This document shows positions 16,575 to 25,230 of a stretch of DNA of 64,000 nucleotides, piece by piece. Positions within the stretch are counted from its first letter, which is position 1. Each line of letters starts with the position of its first letter. Source of the stretch: CAVYUC01 sp963816685 (GTDB taxonomy: Bacteria; Bacteroidota; Bacteroidia; Bacteroidales; Prolixibacteraceae); the NCBI GenBank assembly GCA_963816685.1, contig CAWFMB010000008.1, positions 1 through 64,000 of the forward strand. The letters are read 5' to 3'. The translations under genes were made by a program, and so were the position numbers. A model generated the notes under the pieces. That model was given only the letters and a program-made list of their open reading frames with translations, had not been told where the DNA came from and did not search any database.

Positions 16575-17801
16575 ATGAAAACTTATGCTATAATTCCTGT
16601 TCTGCTTTTATTTGTTTACACTGCATTGCAGGCACAACATCCTGATGAAGTTTATCTGTACAAAACAGGAGTAAAAGACAGTGTTTATTCACAGGTTCTT
16701 AAGGAGAACCGTATTATTTGGGTACATCTGCCTGATGGTGGAAATTTTGATGCAAACCTTAAATATCCGGTAGTATATGTTTTGGACGGAAGTGTTCAGC
16801 TGCGTGCTTTGGTTGCCGTTTATGAAACGTATTGGGGAAATTATTTGCCGAAGATGGTTTTGATTGGTATTTCCAATCAGAAGAACCGTACGCGTGATTT
16901 AACAACTTCGGATATTAAAAACCCGAATATGGAAACCGGAGGCGCAGAGGAATTTGCTGATTTTATTGAGGATGAGCTGATTCCATTTGTTGAAGCAAAG
17001 TACCCGGTTACAAATTACCGAACACTTACAGGGCATTCCTATGCCGGATTATTTACTCTGAATATGTTGCTAAACCGGCCACAGCTCTTTGCGAATTATA
17101 TCGCAATCGATCCAACGCTGGATTGGGACAATCAGAAATTTCTGAAGGAGGCAGCTGCAAAACTTAAAACCCAACAACTGGAAGGAAAATCAGCTTTTTT
17201 AACATTGGCTGGTCCGCTTGACAGGGAAAATGAAAACGCCTCGCTTGAAGAAGTATTGGAAAGTACTTCGGAAAATTCACTGGTTTCACGTTCCAAGCTG
17301 AAGTTTATTAAAGCAGCTGAACAGGAAATGAAGAACAATCATCTCAATTTTTCATGGAAATATTATCCGGATGATATCCATGGAACAGTCCCGCTTCCTT
17401 CGATACTTGACGGGCTGAAAGTAATGTTCGACTGGTACCGGTTGAAAGATGCTGCTGTTTATAACAATCCGGAAACTCCGGTTGACGTATTAAAAACGCA
17501 CATCGATAAACGTGCACAGGTGCTGAGTGACCATTTTGGATATCCTGTTCCGCCAGCCGACGAGGAAATGCTGAATATGGCCGGATATATGTTTCTGCAA
17601 ATGGGCCAAACCGGGAAGGCCAGGTTGTTTTTTGAAACTCAGACTACCTATTACTCCCGGAGCGCAGATGCCTGGAACTCAATGGCCGACTTTTTTATTT
17701 CAAGGAATGATACAGTTCAGGCAATAATTCATCTGCAAAAGGCCTATGAATTGAGTGGCGACGAATCTTTCAAAAAGAAAGCAGAGAATTTGAAAAAGTA
17801 A
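16575..17801 (+). CDS. Exported alpha/beta-hydrolase esterase (esterase D family) with C-terminal TPR
   Basis: This 408-residue protein starts with a signal peptide ending near ALQAQ (residue 21). The putative-esterase fold (PF00756, IroE/enterochelin-esterase-like) shows VVYVLDGS near 66-73 and the nucleophile elbow GHSYAG with Ser155. The acid is likely in the region after 215, and His is probably in DDIHGT. A TPR-like helical pair closes the protein (about 330-400: MAGYMFLQMGQTGKARLFFE). Family substrates range from siderophore esters to acyl-glycans; the substrate is not evident here. It is convergent with the GH43 gene, separated by about 150 bp. Confidence 0.85.
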   Translation: MKTYAIIPVLLLFVYTALQAQHPDEVYLYKTGVKDSVYSQVLKENRIIWVHLPDGGNFDANLKYPVVYVLDGSVQLRALVAVYETYWGNYLPKMVLIGISNQKNRTRDLTTSDIKNPNMETGGAEEFADFIEDELIPFVEAKYPVTNYRTLTGHSYAGLFTLNMLLNRPQLFANYIAIDPTLDWDNQKFLKEAAAKLKTQQLEGKSAFLTLAGPLDRENENASLEEVLESTSENSLVSRSKLKFIKAAEQEMKNNHLNFSWKYYPDDIHGTVPLPSILDGLKVMFDWYRLKDAAVYNNPETPVDVLKTHIDKRAQVLSDHFGYPVPPADEEMLNMAGYMFLQMGQTGKARLFFETQTTYYSRSADAWNSMADFFISRNDTVQAIIHLQKAYELSGDESFKKKAENLKK

Positions 17802-17999
17802 TATTACCGGCAACAGAAATCAGATTCACCTGCTTTTTTGAGCCACTGTACATGAATGAAATGATGACATTGTGATGTATTGCCACAAATAACACGGTTT
17901 TGCTATTCCTGAACATTTGTATAATTGATGTGACCGAATTAATCGCCGGTGTTTTACTGACGCGAATTAAAATAGCTGAGGTCCCATTGGTCCATCCAT

Positions 18000-19097
18000 T
18001 CAATGAAAAGGGATTCCGTTTTCATCGAATTGCAGGGGCAGCCAGATGTAGCGTCCATCGATTGCATTTTCAGGATTCCACCTGTCGCCCATATAAATAA
18101 AAGCATTCTCTTTCCCCTGCACCGGCAAAATAAAAGTGCTTTGTGAATGGAATGTCAAATCGGCATCTTTTCCAATGCACGGGTTTCCAAGTTCCTTCCA
18201 GGGGCCAAGTACAGTTGGCGCCCATGCAAGCCGGGCAGCATTCGGGGCCCAGCCGGTGCAATCGGATGCCATCAGGAAATATTTATTTTTATATTTGAAC
18301 ATGGCTGGCGCTTCCATATAGCGGTCAGCAAAAACACGAATATAATTTCCGGAATCAGACAGGTAATCACCGGTAAGCTGTGAAATATGAAGTGTGCTGT
18401 TTTCTTCTGAAGAATAGATGTGGTATGCTTTTCCATCATCATCCACAAAAAGGTTTTGGTCGCGTGCCATTTGACCACCTTTAAAATCGCGTCCCAGAAG
18501 ATTTACTGTATCGGGATGCGCCGGGAGGCAGCCTTTTCCACCACAATATTTGTCTTTTACATCGGGGCCAACCGGCTGTTTATGAATGGCCTTTACATTT
18601 TGTGGCCAATATCCGGCATTCGGACGAAAACTTTTTACGAAAGTGTAAGGTCCGGTAACCCTGTCGGAAAAGGCAACTCCTGAACGGGCAGCATCGTAAC
18701 CCTGTCCTTTCAGCTCGAGATGAAACCACATCACAAACTTTTTGGTGGCTTCGTTATAAATCACTTTTGGCCGTTCCAAAACGCACCCTTCGGTAATATC
18801 ATGATTGGGATTGTTTTTAACTACTTCCAGCGCAATTCCTTCATCTTTCCAGTCGGTAAGATTTTTTGAAGAGTAGCAATGAACTCCAACCCAGGCTTTA
18901 TTGCCTTTTTCACCTTCAACTTTATGCTCGCCAAACCAGTAATATTTTCCGTTTTGAAAAAGCATACCGCCTCCGTGTGCATTGATATGAATGCCATTGT
19001 TGTCGGGCCAGGTTTCACCCGGTTTAATGGTTTTATCTTCCTTTTTAAACGCGAAAAGTAAAAAGAGAAGCAACGGCAGGAATAATATTTTTTTCAT
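18000..19097 (-). CDS. Glycoside hydrolase family 43 (exo-galactanase-like), 3' end frameshifted
   Basis: This 365-residue exported beta-propeller enzyme has an N-terminal signal segment. The first blade reads INAHGGGM...GKYYWFGEHK, like GH43_24/34 enzymes such as exo-beta-1,3-galactanases, in which the usual first-blade Asp is not at the standard place. EAPAMFKYKNKYF carries the likely general-acid Glu. The ORF stops after GIPFH. If the C near 18005 is skipped, the other frame continues IEWMDQWDLSYFNSRQ and stops at 17954, a typical GH43 C-terminus. The true gene is therefore probably 17954-19097 with a 1-nt insertion. Subfamily and substrate are inferred. Confidence 0.85.
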   Translation of the reverse strand: MKKILFLPLLLFLLFAFKKEDKTIKPGETWPDNNGIHINAHGGGMLFQNGKYYWFGEHKVEGEKGNKAWVGVHCYSSKNLTDWKDEGIALEVVKNNPNHDITEGCVLERPKVIYNEATKKFVMWFHLELKGQGYDAARSGVAFSDRVTGPYTFVKSFRPNAGYWPQNVKAIHKQPVGPDVKDKYCGGKGCLPAHPDTVNLLGRDFKGGQMARDQNLFVDDDGKAYHIYSSEENSTLHISQLTGDYLSDSGNYIRVFADRYMEAPAMFKYKNKYFLMASDCTGWAPNAARLAWAPTVLGPWKELGNPCIGKDADLTFHSQSTFILPVQGKENAFIYMGDRWNPENAIDGRYIWLPLQFDENGIPFH

Positions 19098-19180
19098 ATC
19101 TATCTGTTTATTTGTTTTTATACATTTTGAGCGGATGACTTCTCCGGGAGCTGGAGTTTCCGAACTCCAACAAGTAGATG

Positions 19181-19200
19181 CCGGATTTGGGAAAATCCGG
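19181..19200. terminator. CCGGATTT palindrome beside the MNT gene end
   Basis: CCGGATTT (19181-19188) / AAATCCGG (19193-19200) lies 11 bp past the minus-strand stop at 19211. It matches the 14164-14183 element including the flanking TCCCG. A second hairpin, GGAGTT (19153-19158) / AACTCC (19163-19168), sits just beyond it. Confidence 0.4.
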
Positions 19201-19210
19201 CTCCCGAAGT

Positions 19211-19522
19211 TTATGCTATTTCCAATCCTGTTGTTTTCACTAATTCAATCAATGGCGAATCCTCATTATTATTATTGAACCTCTGTTTTTCAACCAGAAA
19301 AGGCTCAATTTTAGAATTTATTTTTCGGGTCAGACTCCAGATTTTTCCTGCTAAATAATCATCCTCATTTTCTACTACAATCAAAACATCTATGTCGCTG
19401 TCATCTGTGGCTGTATTTGACAAATAGCTTCCATACAGAAATGCTTTATCAACTCTTATACCCTCTGAACGTAAAATAAAAATATATTTTTTCAATATTT
19501 CTACAATCTCCCCTTTAGCCAT
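19211..19522 (-). CDS. MNT-type nucleotidyltransferase (antitoxin-like)
   Basis: This 103-residue minimal nucleotidyltransferase has the signature GS (31-32) followed by DSDIDVLI, with the two catalytic aspartates at 43 and 45. Family knowledge: MntA-like proteins pair with HEPN RNases and neutralise them, in some cases by AMPylating the HEPN protein. The gene overlaps the 3' end of the broken HEPN gene upstream (HEPN remnant ends at 19501), the standard HEPN-then-MNT order. The enzyme looks intact though its partner does not. Confidence 0.88.
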   Translation of the reverse strand: MAKGEIVEILKKYIFILRSEGIRVDKAFLYGSYLSNTATDDSDIDVLIVVENEDDYLAGKIWSLTRKINSKIEPFLVEKQRFNNNNEDSPLIELVKTTGLEIA

Positions 19523-19882
19523 TGTAATAAGATATTCACCTTTGACAAATATTCGTTTATTATTATAACATCAGGTAAATCAGGATTATAATCCGGATAA
19601 CGTCCCTGCAACTGGTACTTCATTAAAATACCCAAAAATATTTCAGTCTCCATTATCGAATTCCTGACCTGCTTTTTCTTACAGATAAATCAGGTTGTGT
19701 GATCTTGGGGCAATTTCTCCGGATGCCCTGACAATATGGGCTTTTATAGCTTTCTCAATTACTAAATGACAGAAGAACAATCCATGTAGCATCCGTTTTT
19801 CCCGAATCAATAGTTCAGCAGTAATTAAATCATCCTCTGCTCCATTTATCCAATACTCTATCTGTTTATTTATATCAATCAC
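19501..19882 (-). pseudogene. HEPN-domain protein, broken by a stop and a frameshift
   Basis: The intact part (19679-19882, 67 residues) reads INKQIEYWINGAEDDL, then LFFCHLVIEKAIKAHIV and APRSHNLIYL, a standard HEPN N-terminal half. A TAA at 19679-19681 falls where relatives continue with Ser-Glu-Lys-Ala-Gly. In frame after it comes EKAGQEFDNGD, then a TGA. One base over (from about 19647) the frame reads FLGILMKYQLQGRYPDYNPD and on to WLKGRL with a stop at 19501, the expected HEPN C-terminus. So the gene carries one nonsense codon and one 1-nt shift. The putative toxin or RNase is probably inactive, unless both lesions are consensus errors. Confidence 0.8.
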
Positions 19883-19979
19883 CTTTTGTTATCTAAAAAT
19901 TCAAAGTTACAAAAAACAATCATTGAACAGTTTCAATGTATCAGTGGCGAAAAACAACCCAAAACGGAAGTGATCAGCT

Positions 19980-21890
19980 TCATTTCACTTGATCCAAAAA
20001 CATCCTTCCCCACAGATTTGCAGGATTAAGCTCCACTGCTGATTTGAATTGCTGCCGTGCAAAATCTTTATTTCCTTTCAGCAAATCGGCCAGACCAATT
20101 AAATAATCGCCATTCGATTTTCTCACTTTTGGCGACTGGTTTTCCCCGAACTTGGAAAAGAAATCAACATCTTCGGCTTCTGTCAGCAATGCTTTTCCGC
20201 TTTGTTCGATTTCTTCCGTCAGCTTGCCTGCTTCATCATTTTTCCCTGCACGTTTCAGTACCAGCGCTTTGTAGTATTTATATTCCGGGGAATGCACCTC
20301 CATTTCTTCAATCGCTTTATAAAGCCGGTTGGCTTCTTTTTTAGTATTCAGATTTTCCTGTGCCAGGGCCTGATAATAATAAATCTGCACATTTTTCTCA
20401 TACTTGCTATTGCGTCCAATCTGATGGTTTTCCGGATACTCATCAGCCATTTTAAAAAACTGCAGTGCCTTTTCATTATTTCCGGCATTCATTTCAGTAA
20501 TTCCCTGTCCCAGGCATGCATCAACGTAAATTTCATGTAGATCGTCCATTCCTTCCTGTCGCGGGAAAAAATTGTTCAGCAAATAACCGATTGCTTTTTC
20601 CTGTTCACCTGAAGCCGATAACACCTGGATTTCCTGCAAAAACGCATCGGGTCTTTGGGAAACAAACTCATGATTCGCCGTCAAAAGTCTCTTACGGATT
20701 TCCAAATCGGTTCCGTTTTTTTCATATAATTTATCGAGTTCATAGTAAAACCGGGGTTGTGAATTCTCATTTTTAATTGCCCGTTCGTAAGCTGCAATTG
20801 CATTTTCAAGGTCTCCGTAGGTTTGATTATACCCCCAGCCGACATTTCGGTGTGCAACAGCGAGTCCAGGCTCATACTGTGCAGCTTTCACCCAGTATTG
20901 TATGGCAGTTTCGGGTTGTTTATCGTAAAGCAAATTCCCAAGATAATAGTATGCACGCGAATCGGCAGAATTTGAATTTAATGCAGTTTTATACACATCG
21001 ATAGTTTCGAAACGGAACGGGAAACAGTAATCAGTTGGCAGGCTCCGGGCAATCTTGAAATGCGCACCTGCCTTTGTTGAATTTCCCTCATCAGTGTATA
21101 TTGCTCCAAGATAGTAATGCAGGGTTGGGTAATGGCGTAACCTTGTGTTGTTAGAATTAACCGCCATTAACAGCAAACTTTTTGCCTCCTCCCGAAATCC
21201 TGAATTCAGGTATTCAACTGCAAGTTCAAGGTAGGTTTCCGGATTATCGCGCATGATTTGTTTCAGGTTTTCTTTTAAATCATCACCTCCCGAAATCAAT
21301 AACAACTCATTCATCGCCCTAAAATTCAATGCATCTTTTTCTATCACTTTTTGTGCAAGCAATTTCGCTTCATCTTTATTTCCCTGTTTACGCAGGAGCG
21401 ACGATTTCATGTTCAGCGCATTCAGATTGGAGCTGTTGTAATCCAGTGAGCGGTTAATTTCCTGCAACGCACGTTCGTTATCTTTTCGTCCGGCAGAAAT
21501 TTGTGCAAGATGAAAGTAAGCTGCTGAAGCAAAATCCTGGTCCCATGCTGCACGATACAATGTATCGTAAGCTGCATCAAACTTTTTTTGCTGCTGAAGA
21601 ATTAATCCGAGATGGAAAAATGGTTCACAATTCCGGGGCCGGGTGTAATTGGCGGTTATCCGTTTTAGTGCAGTTCTGAAATGTGCCGCCGCCTCTTCCA
21701 GCTTAAATTGCTGCTTCAGCAGTATTCCCATTTCAATATTACTGCGAACATCCAGCGGATCCCGTTTCAGTGCTTCCTCAAAATAGGGAACTGGACTAAT
21801 TCGGGCATTGTGAAATTGTTTGATTCGTAATCCGGTAAGATATAATTCTTCCAATGACTCAATTTCTGAAGGTTCTTTAGGTTGTTCCAC
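19980..21890 (-). CDS. TPR-repeat half of a DUF5107-TPR protein (separated by frameshift)
   Basis: These 636 residues are almost entirely TPR helices (for example SNIEMGILLKQQFKLEEAAAHF, PFFHLGLILQQQKKFDAAYDTL and YYYLGNLLYDKQPETAIQYW). The ATG at 21890 is internal. Reading upstream in the same frame gives SGDEIISYQP and PLPEPVEQPKEPSE back to 21957, where it meets the end of the DUF5107 ORF. Joined, the two make a protein of about 1,108 residues, the usual length and order for Bacteroidota DUF5107 proteins. The substrate is unknown; an exported role in glycan or sugar metabolism is assumed from the DUF5107 half. Confidence 0.85.
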   Translation of the reverse strand: MEQPKEPSEIESLEELYLTGLRIKQFHNARISPVPYFEEALKRDPLDVRSNIEMGILLKQQFKLEEAAAHFRTALKRITANYTRPRNCEPFFHLGLILQQQKKFDAAYDTLYRAAWDQDFASAAYFHLAQISAGRKDNERALQEINRSLDYNSSNLNALNMKSSLLRKQGNKDEAKLLAQKVIEKDALNFRAMNELLLISGGDDLKENLKQIMRDNPETYLELAVEYLNSGFREEAKSLLLMAVNSNNTRLRHYPTLHYYLGAIYTDEGNSTKAGAHFKIARSLPTDYCFPFRFETIDVYKTALNSNSADSRAYYYLGNLLYDKQPETAIQYWVKAAQYEPGLAVAHRNVGWGYNQTYGDLENAIAAYERAIKNENSQPRFYYELDKLYEKNGTDLEIRKRLLTANHEFVSQRPDAFLQEIQVLSASGEQEKAIGYLLNNFFPRQEGMDDLHEIYVDACLGQGITEMNAGNNEKALQFFKMADEYPENHQIGRNSKYEKNVQIYYYQALAQENLNTKKEANRLYKAIEEMEVHSPEYKYYKALVLKRAGKNDEAGKLTEEIEQSGKALLTEAEDVDFFSKFGENQSPKVRKSNGDYLIGLADLLKGNKDFARQQFKSAVELNPANLWGRMFLDQVK

Positions 21891-21957
21891 CGGTTCGGGA
21901 AGCGGCAGGTTGGCCTCTTTTATTACAGGCTGATATGATATTATTTCATCGCCGCTT

Positions 21958-23310
21958 TCATTCTAGCACAATCAGTTGAAGCTCATTCTCCCCTGCATTT
22001 TTGACTTTTACTTTTTGTGAAAACGGGTTATCGGGTGAAATGGAAGCGCTTGTTTCAAAAACGGTTTGTCCGCTTTTCTGAAGAAGAATTTTTGCATTTT
22101 GAAATGACTTCGTTGTATTTGCAGCAACAATGAATTCACCTTCTCCTGTTTTCTTTAGATTGATGGCAGCATCCTTATTTGCAGCCACAGCCCCTTCAGT
22201 TTCACGCAGGGGGTACCAGAATTGCTGAAATGTCTTGTATTCATATGGTTTTATCCAGCTGTAATCGGGTTGATTATCGGAGTAGGCACCTGCCATTAAT
22301 TCGGCATATGGCCCGTCGCTGTCGGTCAGCACTTTCGAATCCCACATTGCGCCGTAATCGCCAGGTCCCCATTCCCAAAGCTTGGCGCCCTTTACAATAT
22401 TGTGATTGGCAACATGCATGGTTCCGGCATGTTTCCCGTAATCATAACCTGCAAGAAAACCTTCCTTAATGTTGTGTGCAAAAAATGAAACAGGATCGGG
22501 ATGATTTTTCCACCAGCTTGCATCGATATTATTCTGATAATATTCTTTCCCGTTGTAGGTTTCGGTTGTAACCGGCCAGTGTGCAAAGCTGTTTTTGGCG
22601 TGGTAAACAGCAAAATCAGTTGATGGTGGAAAAATAACCTGGTAATCTTCGTTTACATGTGTGGCTACATTTGCCCAGTATAAAATTGAATTTATATTAT
22701 CAGTTGGATTCATAAGCCTTCCATCCACTTCCACAACCGATTTTCCGGGAAATAATGAAATTCCGATAGTCCACTTCATGCGGTGGCGCGGTTCAGTTTC
22801 TCCAATCCAGATTGTAGCGCTTCCATCGTCGTTTTGAATGAGTTTGTAATCCACCGGTAAATTTGTTGATGCCCGGTGGTGGTGGAATACGCAAAATTCA
22901 ATTCCGCCGGAAATCCATGCTCCGGCCATTCCAATATTTGCAGGTTTAATTACATGCTGGTGGTAGAAAATATCGTATCCGTTTGTTTTATCGGTGGCAT
23001 AGAACAGGCGGCCCCCTATTTCCGGAAGCACACAAAGCTTTATGTAATCATTTTCGAGATATAGCGCCTTGTAGGTTTTATCCACTTTTTCGCTTGTAAT
23101 GTTATCCTGCAAAGCATACGGATAAATGTACCGGCTTGCTCCCTGATAGGACTGGTGCTGAAAGAACATCGGGTTTTTATCAGGCTCCTTTACTACGTAA
23201 GTAGGGATAACAAGCGGTTCTTCCCAGACTTTTACTTTTTGTTGCGCAGTTAAATTGCTGAAGAATACAACTACAATTACGACAGGAAATAAACATTTTA
23301 TGGATTTCAT
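21958..23310 (-). CDS. DUF5107-domain half of a DUF5107-TPR protein
   Basis: The 450 residues begin with a signal peptide (MKSIKCLFP...NLTAQQ) and a DUF5107 domain resembling galactose-mutarotase-like sandwiches (VLPEIGGRLFYATDKTNGYDIFYHQ; GGIEFCVFHHH; WEWGPGDYGAMWD). The ORF ends GENELQLIVLE-TGA. Skipping the T at 21960 reads GAA-AGC-GGC-GAT and flows into the TPR half. A 1-nt insertion is thus the simplest reading; programmed +1 frameshifting at GAA-TGA is conceivable but has no support. Function is unknown. Mutarotase-like folds often bind sugars, fitting the glycan enzymes around it. Confidence 0.88.
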   Translation of the reverse strand: MKSIKCLFPVVIVVVFFSNLTAQQKVKVWEEPLVIPTYVVKEPDKNPMFFQHQSYQGASRYIYPYALQDNITSEKVDKTYKALYLENDYIKLCVLPEIGGRLFYATDKTNGYDIFYHQHVIKPANIGMAGAWISGGIEFCVFHHHRASTNLPVDYKLIQNDDGSATIWIGETEPRHRMKWTIGISLFPGKSVVEVDGRLMNPTDNINSILYWANVATHVNEDYQVIFPPSTDFAVYHAKNSFAHWPVTTETYNGKEYYQNNIDASWWKNHPDPVSFFAHNIKEGFLAGYDYGKHAGTMHVANHNIVKGAKLWEWGPGDYGAMWDSKVLTDSDGPYAELMAGAYSDNQPDYSWIKPYEYKTFQQFWYPLRETEGAVAANKDAAINLKKTGEGEFIVAANTTKSFQNAKILLQKSGQTVFETSASISPDNPFSQKVKVKNAGENELQLIVLE

Positions 23311-23399
23311 GGTTTAGATATTTTTCTGTAATTATTTACCCGCCTAAAATTATCATTAACAGATAAATTAACAATCATCTTTACTATTTCTTTTTTGTG

Positions 23400-25225
23400 C
23401 TCATCTGTGCAAACCGGGAGGTTCTCTTTTTTCCGCAGAGAACGCTGATTATAACAGATGAGAAATTAAAATATAAGAAATAAAGATATTTACCGCAGAT
23501 TCCCCAGATTTTCACTGATAAGAAATCAAAAACTTATAATTGTTCCACTTCCTTTGCCTTTTCCTTTGCTTCTCCCTTCTCTGCGCCGGTCTGCGCGATC
23601 TGCGGGAGACTCTTTTTTTTCCCCACAGATTCCGCAGACTTTCGCAGACAAGAAATCAAAAACTATAATTATTCCTCTTCCTTTGCCTTTTCTGCACTCG
23701 TCTGCGCGATCGGCGGGAGGCTCTTTTTTTCCCCGCAGATTCCGCAGACTTTCGCAGACAAGAAATCAAAACCCATAATTGTTTCTCTTCCTTTGCCTTT
23801 TCTGCACTCGTCTGCGCGATCGGCGGGAGGCTCTTTTTTTCCCCGCAGATTCCGCAGACTTTCGCAGACAAGAAATCAAAACCCATAATTGTTTCTCTTC
23901 CTTTGCCTTTTCCTTTTCTGCGCTCGTCTGCGCGATCTGCGGGAGACTCTTTTTTTTCCCACAGAGGACGCTGATCCTCGCAAATTAAAGGTTATTTACT
24001 TTTCTTATTATTGATTTCTGAATATCATCACAATTAAAATTGACCAGCAAACCCAACTTTAAACCGGATAATCTTAAATAAGTAATAACCTGTTTATGAT
24101 GCACTTCTGAAATGGCCTCAACAGATTTAATTTCAACAATGACTTTATTTTCCACAAGAATATCAATTCTATAACCAATATTCATCTTAATTTCCTCATA
24201 AATTAAAGGAAGTGCAACCTGTGTTTTTACCTGAAGGCCTTGCTTATTCAATTCGTATGCAAGCACCGCCTCATAAGCTGATTCCAATAAACCTGGACCA
24301 AGCACATCGTATATCTTAAAAATAGCACCTCTGATTTTATATGAAAGTTCATTCTCAGTCATGTTTCCCGGTTTTAGTATTAGTTAGTTTAATATTCTGC
24401 GTTCGTCTGCGCGATCTGTGGGAGGTTCTTTTTTCCCGCAGATTTCGCAGACTTTCGCAGATGAGAAAGTAAAAATAATCTATTCTTTTTCCTCTTCCTT
24501 TTCCTTTTCTGCGCTCGTCTGCGCGATCTGCGGGAGATCTCTTTATTTCCCGCAGATTTTCGCATATTTTCGCAGACAAGAAAGTAAAAATGGAATCTGT
24601 TTTTTTCCTGTTCCTTCTCAACGCTTGTCCGCGCGATCTGCGGGAGATTCTTTTTTTCCCGCAGATTTCGCAGACTTTCGCAGATGAGAAAGTAAAAATA
24701 ATCTATTCTTTTTCCTCTTCCTTTTCCTTTTCTGCGCTCGTCTGCGCGATCTGCGGGAGATCTCTTTATTTCCCGCAGAGGACGCAGATTTTCGCTGACA
24801 AGAAAATAAAATATAATCTTTTCCTGTTCCAATTCCTTTTCTGCACTTTTCTGCGCGATCTGCGGGAGGTTCTTTTTTCCCGCAGATTTTCGCATATTTT
24901 CGCAGACAAGAAAGTAAAAATGGAATCTGTTTTTTTCCTGTTCCTTCTCAACGCTTGTCCGCGCGATCTGCGGGAGATTCTTTTTTTCCCGCAGATTTCG
25001 CAGATTTTCGCAGATGAGAAAGTAAAAATAATCTATTCTTTTTCCTCTTCCTTTTCCTTTTCTGCGCTCGTCTGCGCGATCTGCGGGAGATTCTTTTTTT
25101 TCCCGCAGATTCCGCAGACTTTCGCAGACAAGAAATCAAAACCCATAATTGTTTCTCTTCCTTTGCCTTTGTCTTTGCCTGTTCCTTTTCCTTCTCTGCG
25201 CCCGTCTGCGTGATCTGCGGGAGAA
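23400..25225. repeat. Array of 12 hairpin repeats (~110-bp period) around a GxxExxY gene
   Basis: Hairpin cores (TCTGCGCGATCTGCGGGA or close) start at 23590, 23701, 23811, 23927, then 24406, 24518, 24628, 24741, 24850, 24958, 25071 and 25205. Each is followed by a T-rich loop and the opposing arm TCCCGCAGATTTCGCAGA, so the 18-bp arms pair with two mismatches. With the flanking CTGCG and CGCAG blocks (each arm has three, about 10 bp apart) the stems extend to about 27 bp with 22 paired. Units are separated by polypyrimidine spacers of a few subtypes. Spacing is 108-116 bp except 134 bp at the last step and 479 bp where the gene sits. A degenerate unit lies near 23418-23455. Confidence 0.9.
23985..24362 (-). 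CDS. GxxExxY-family protein (PD-(D/E)XK nuclease-like)
   Basis: This 125-residue protein has the family motif G-LL-E-SA-Y at 24-30 and a nuclease-like core: Asp67 in YRIDILVENK followed by EIK at 77-79, the D...ExK arrangement of PD-(D/E)XK enzymes. Length is typical for the family. It lies exactly between the 3' arm of one array hairpin (unit at 23927) and the 5' arm of the next (24406), transcribed opposite to the array orientation as written. The biological role of the family is not established to my knowledge. That it acts on the surrounding hairpins is inference from position only. Confidence 0.88.
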   Translation of the reverse strand: MTENELSYKIRGAIFKIYDVLGPGLLESAYEAVLAYELNKQGLQVKTQVALPLIYEEIKMNIGYRIDILVENKVIVEIKSVEAISEVHHKQVITYLRLSGLKLGLLVNFNCDDIQKSIIRKVNNL

Positions 25226-25230
25226 CTTCT

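Noticed and set aside
23554..25213. Many 60-200-codon ORFs on both strands of the hairpin array
   Set aside because: They are made only of repeat sequence (SRRSRRRAQK, PADRADERR, FFPQISQTFADEK), change with each unit and overlap one another. Only the GxxExxY ORF has an independent, family-like sequence.
23400..25225. CRISPR array reading of the hairpin repeats
   Set aside because: The units are themselves long hairpins, and the spacers fall into a few recurring subtypes and are not unique, of irregular length and without cas genes nearby.
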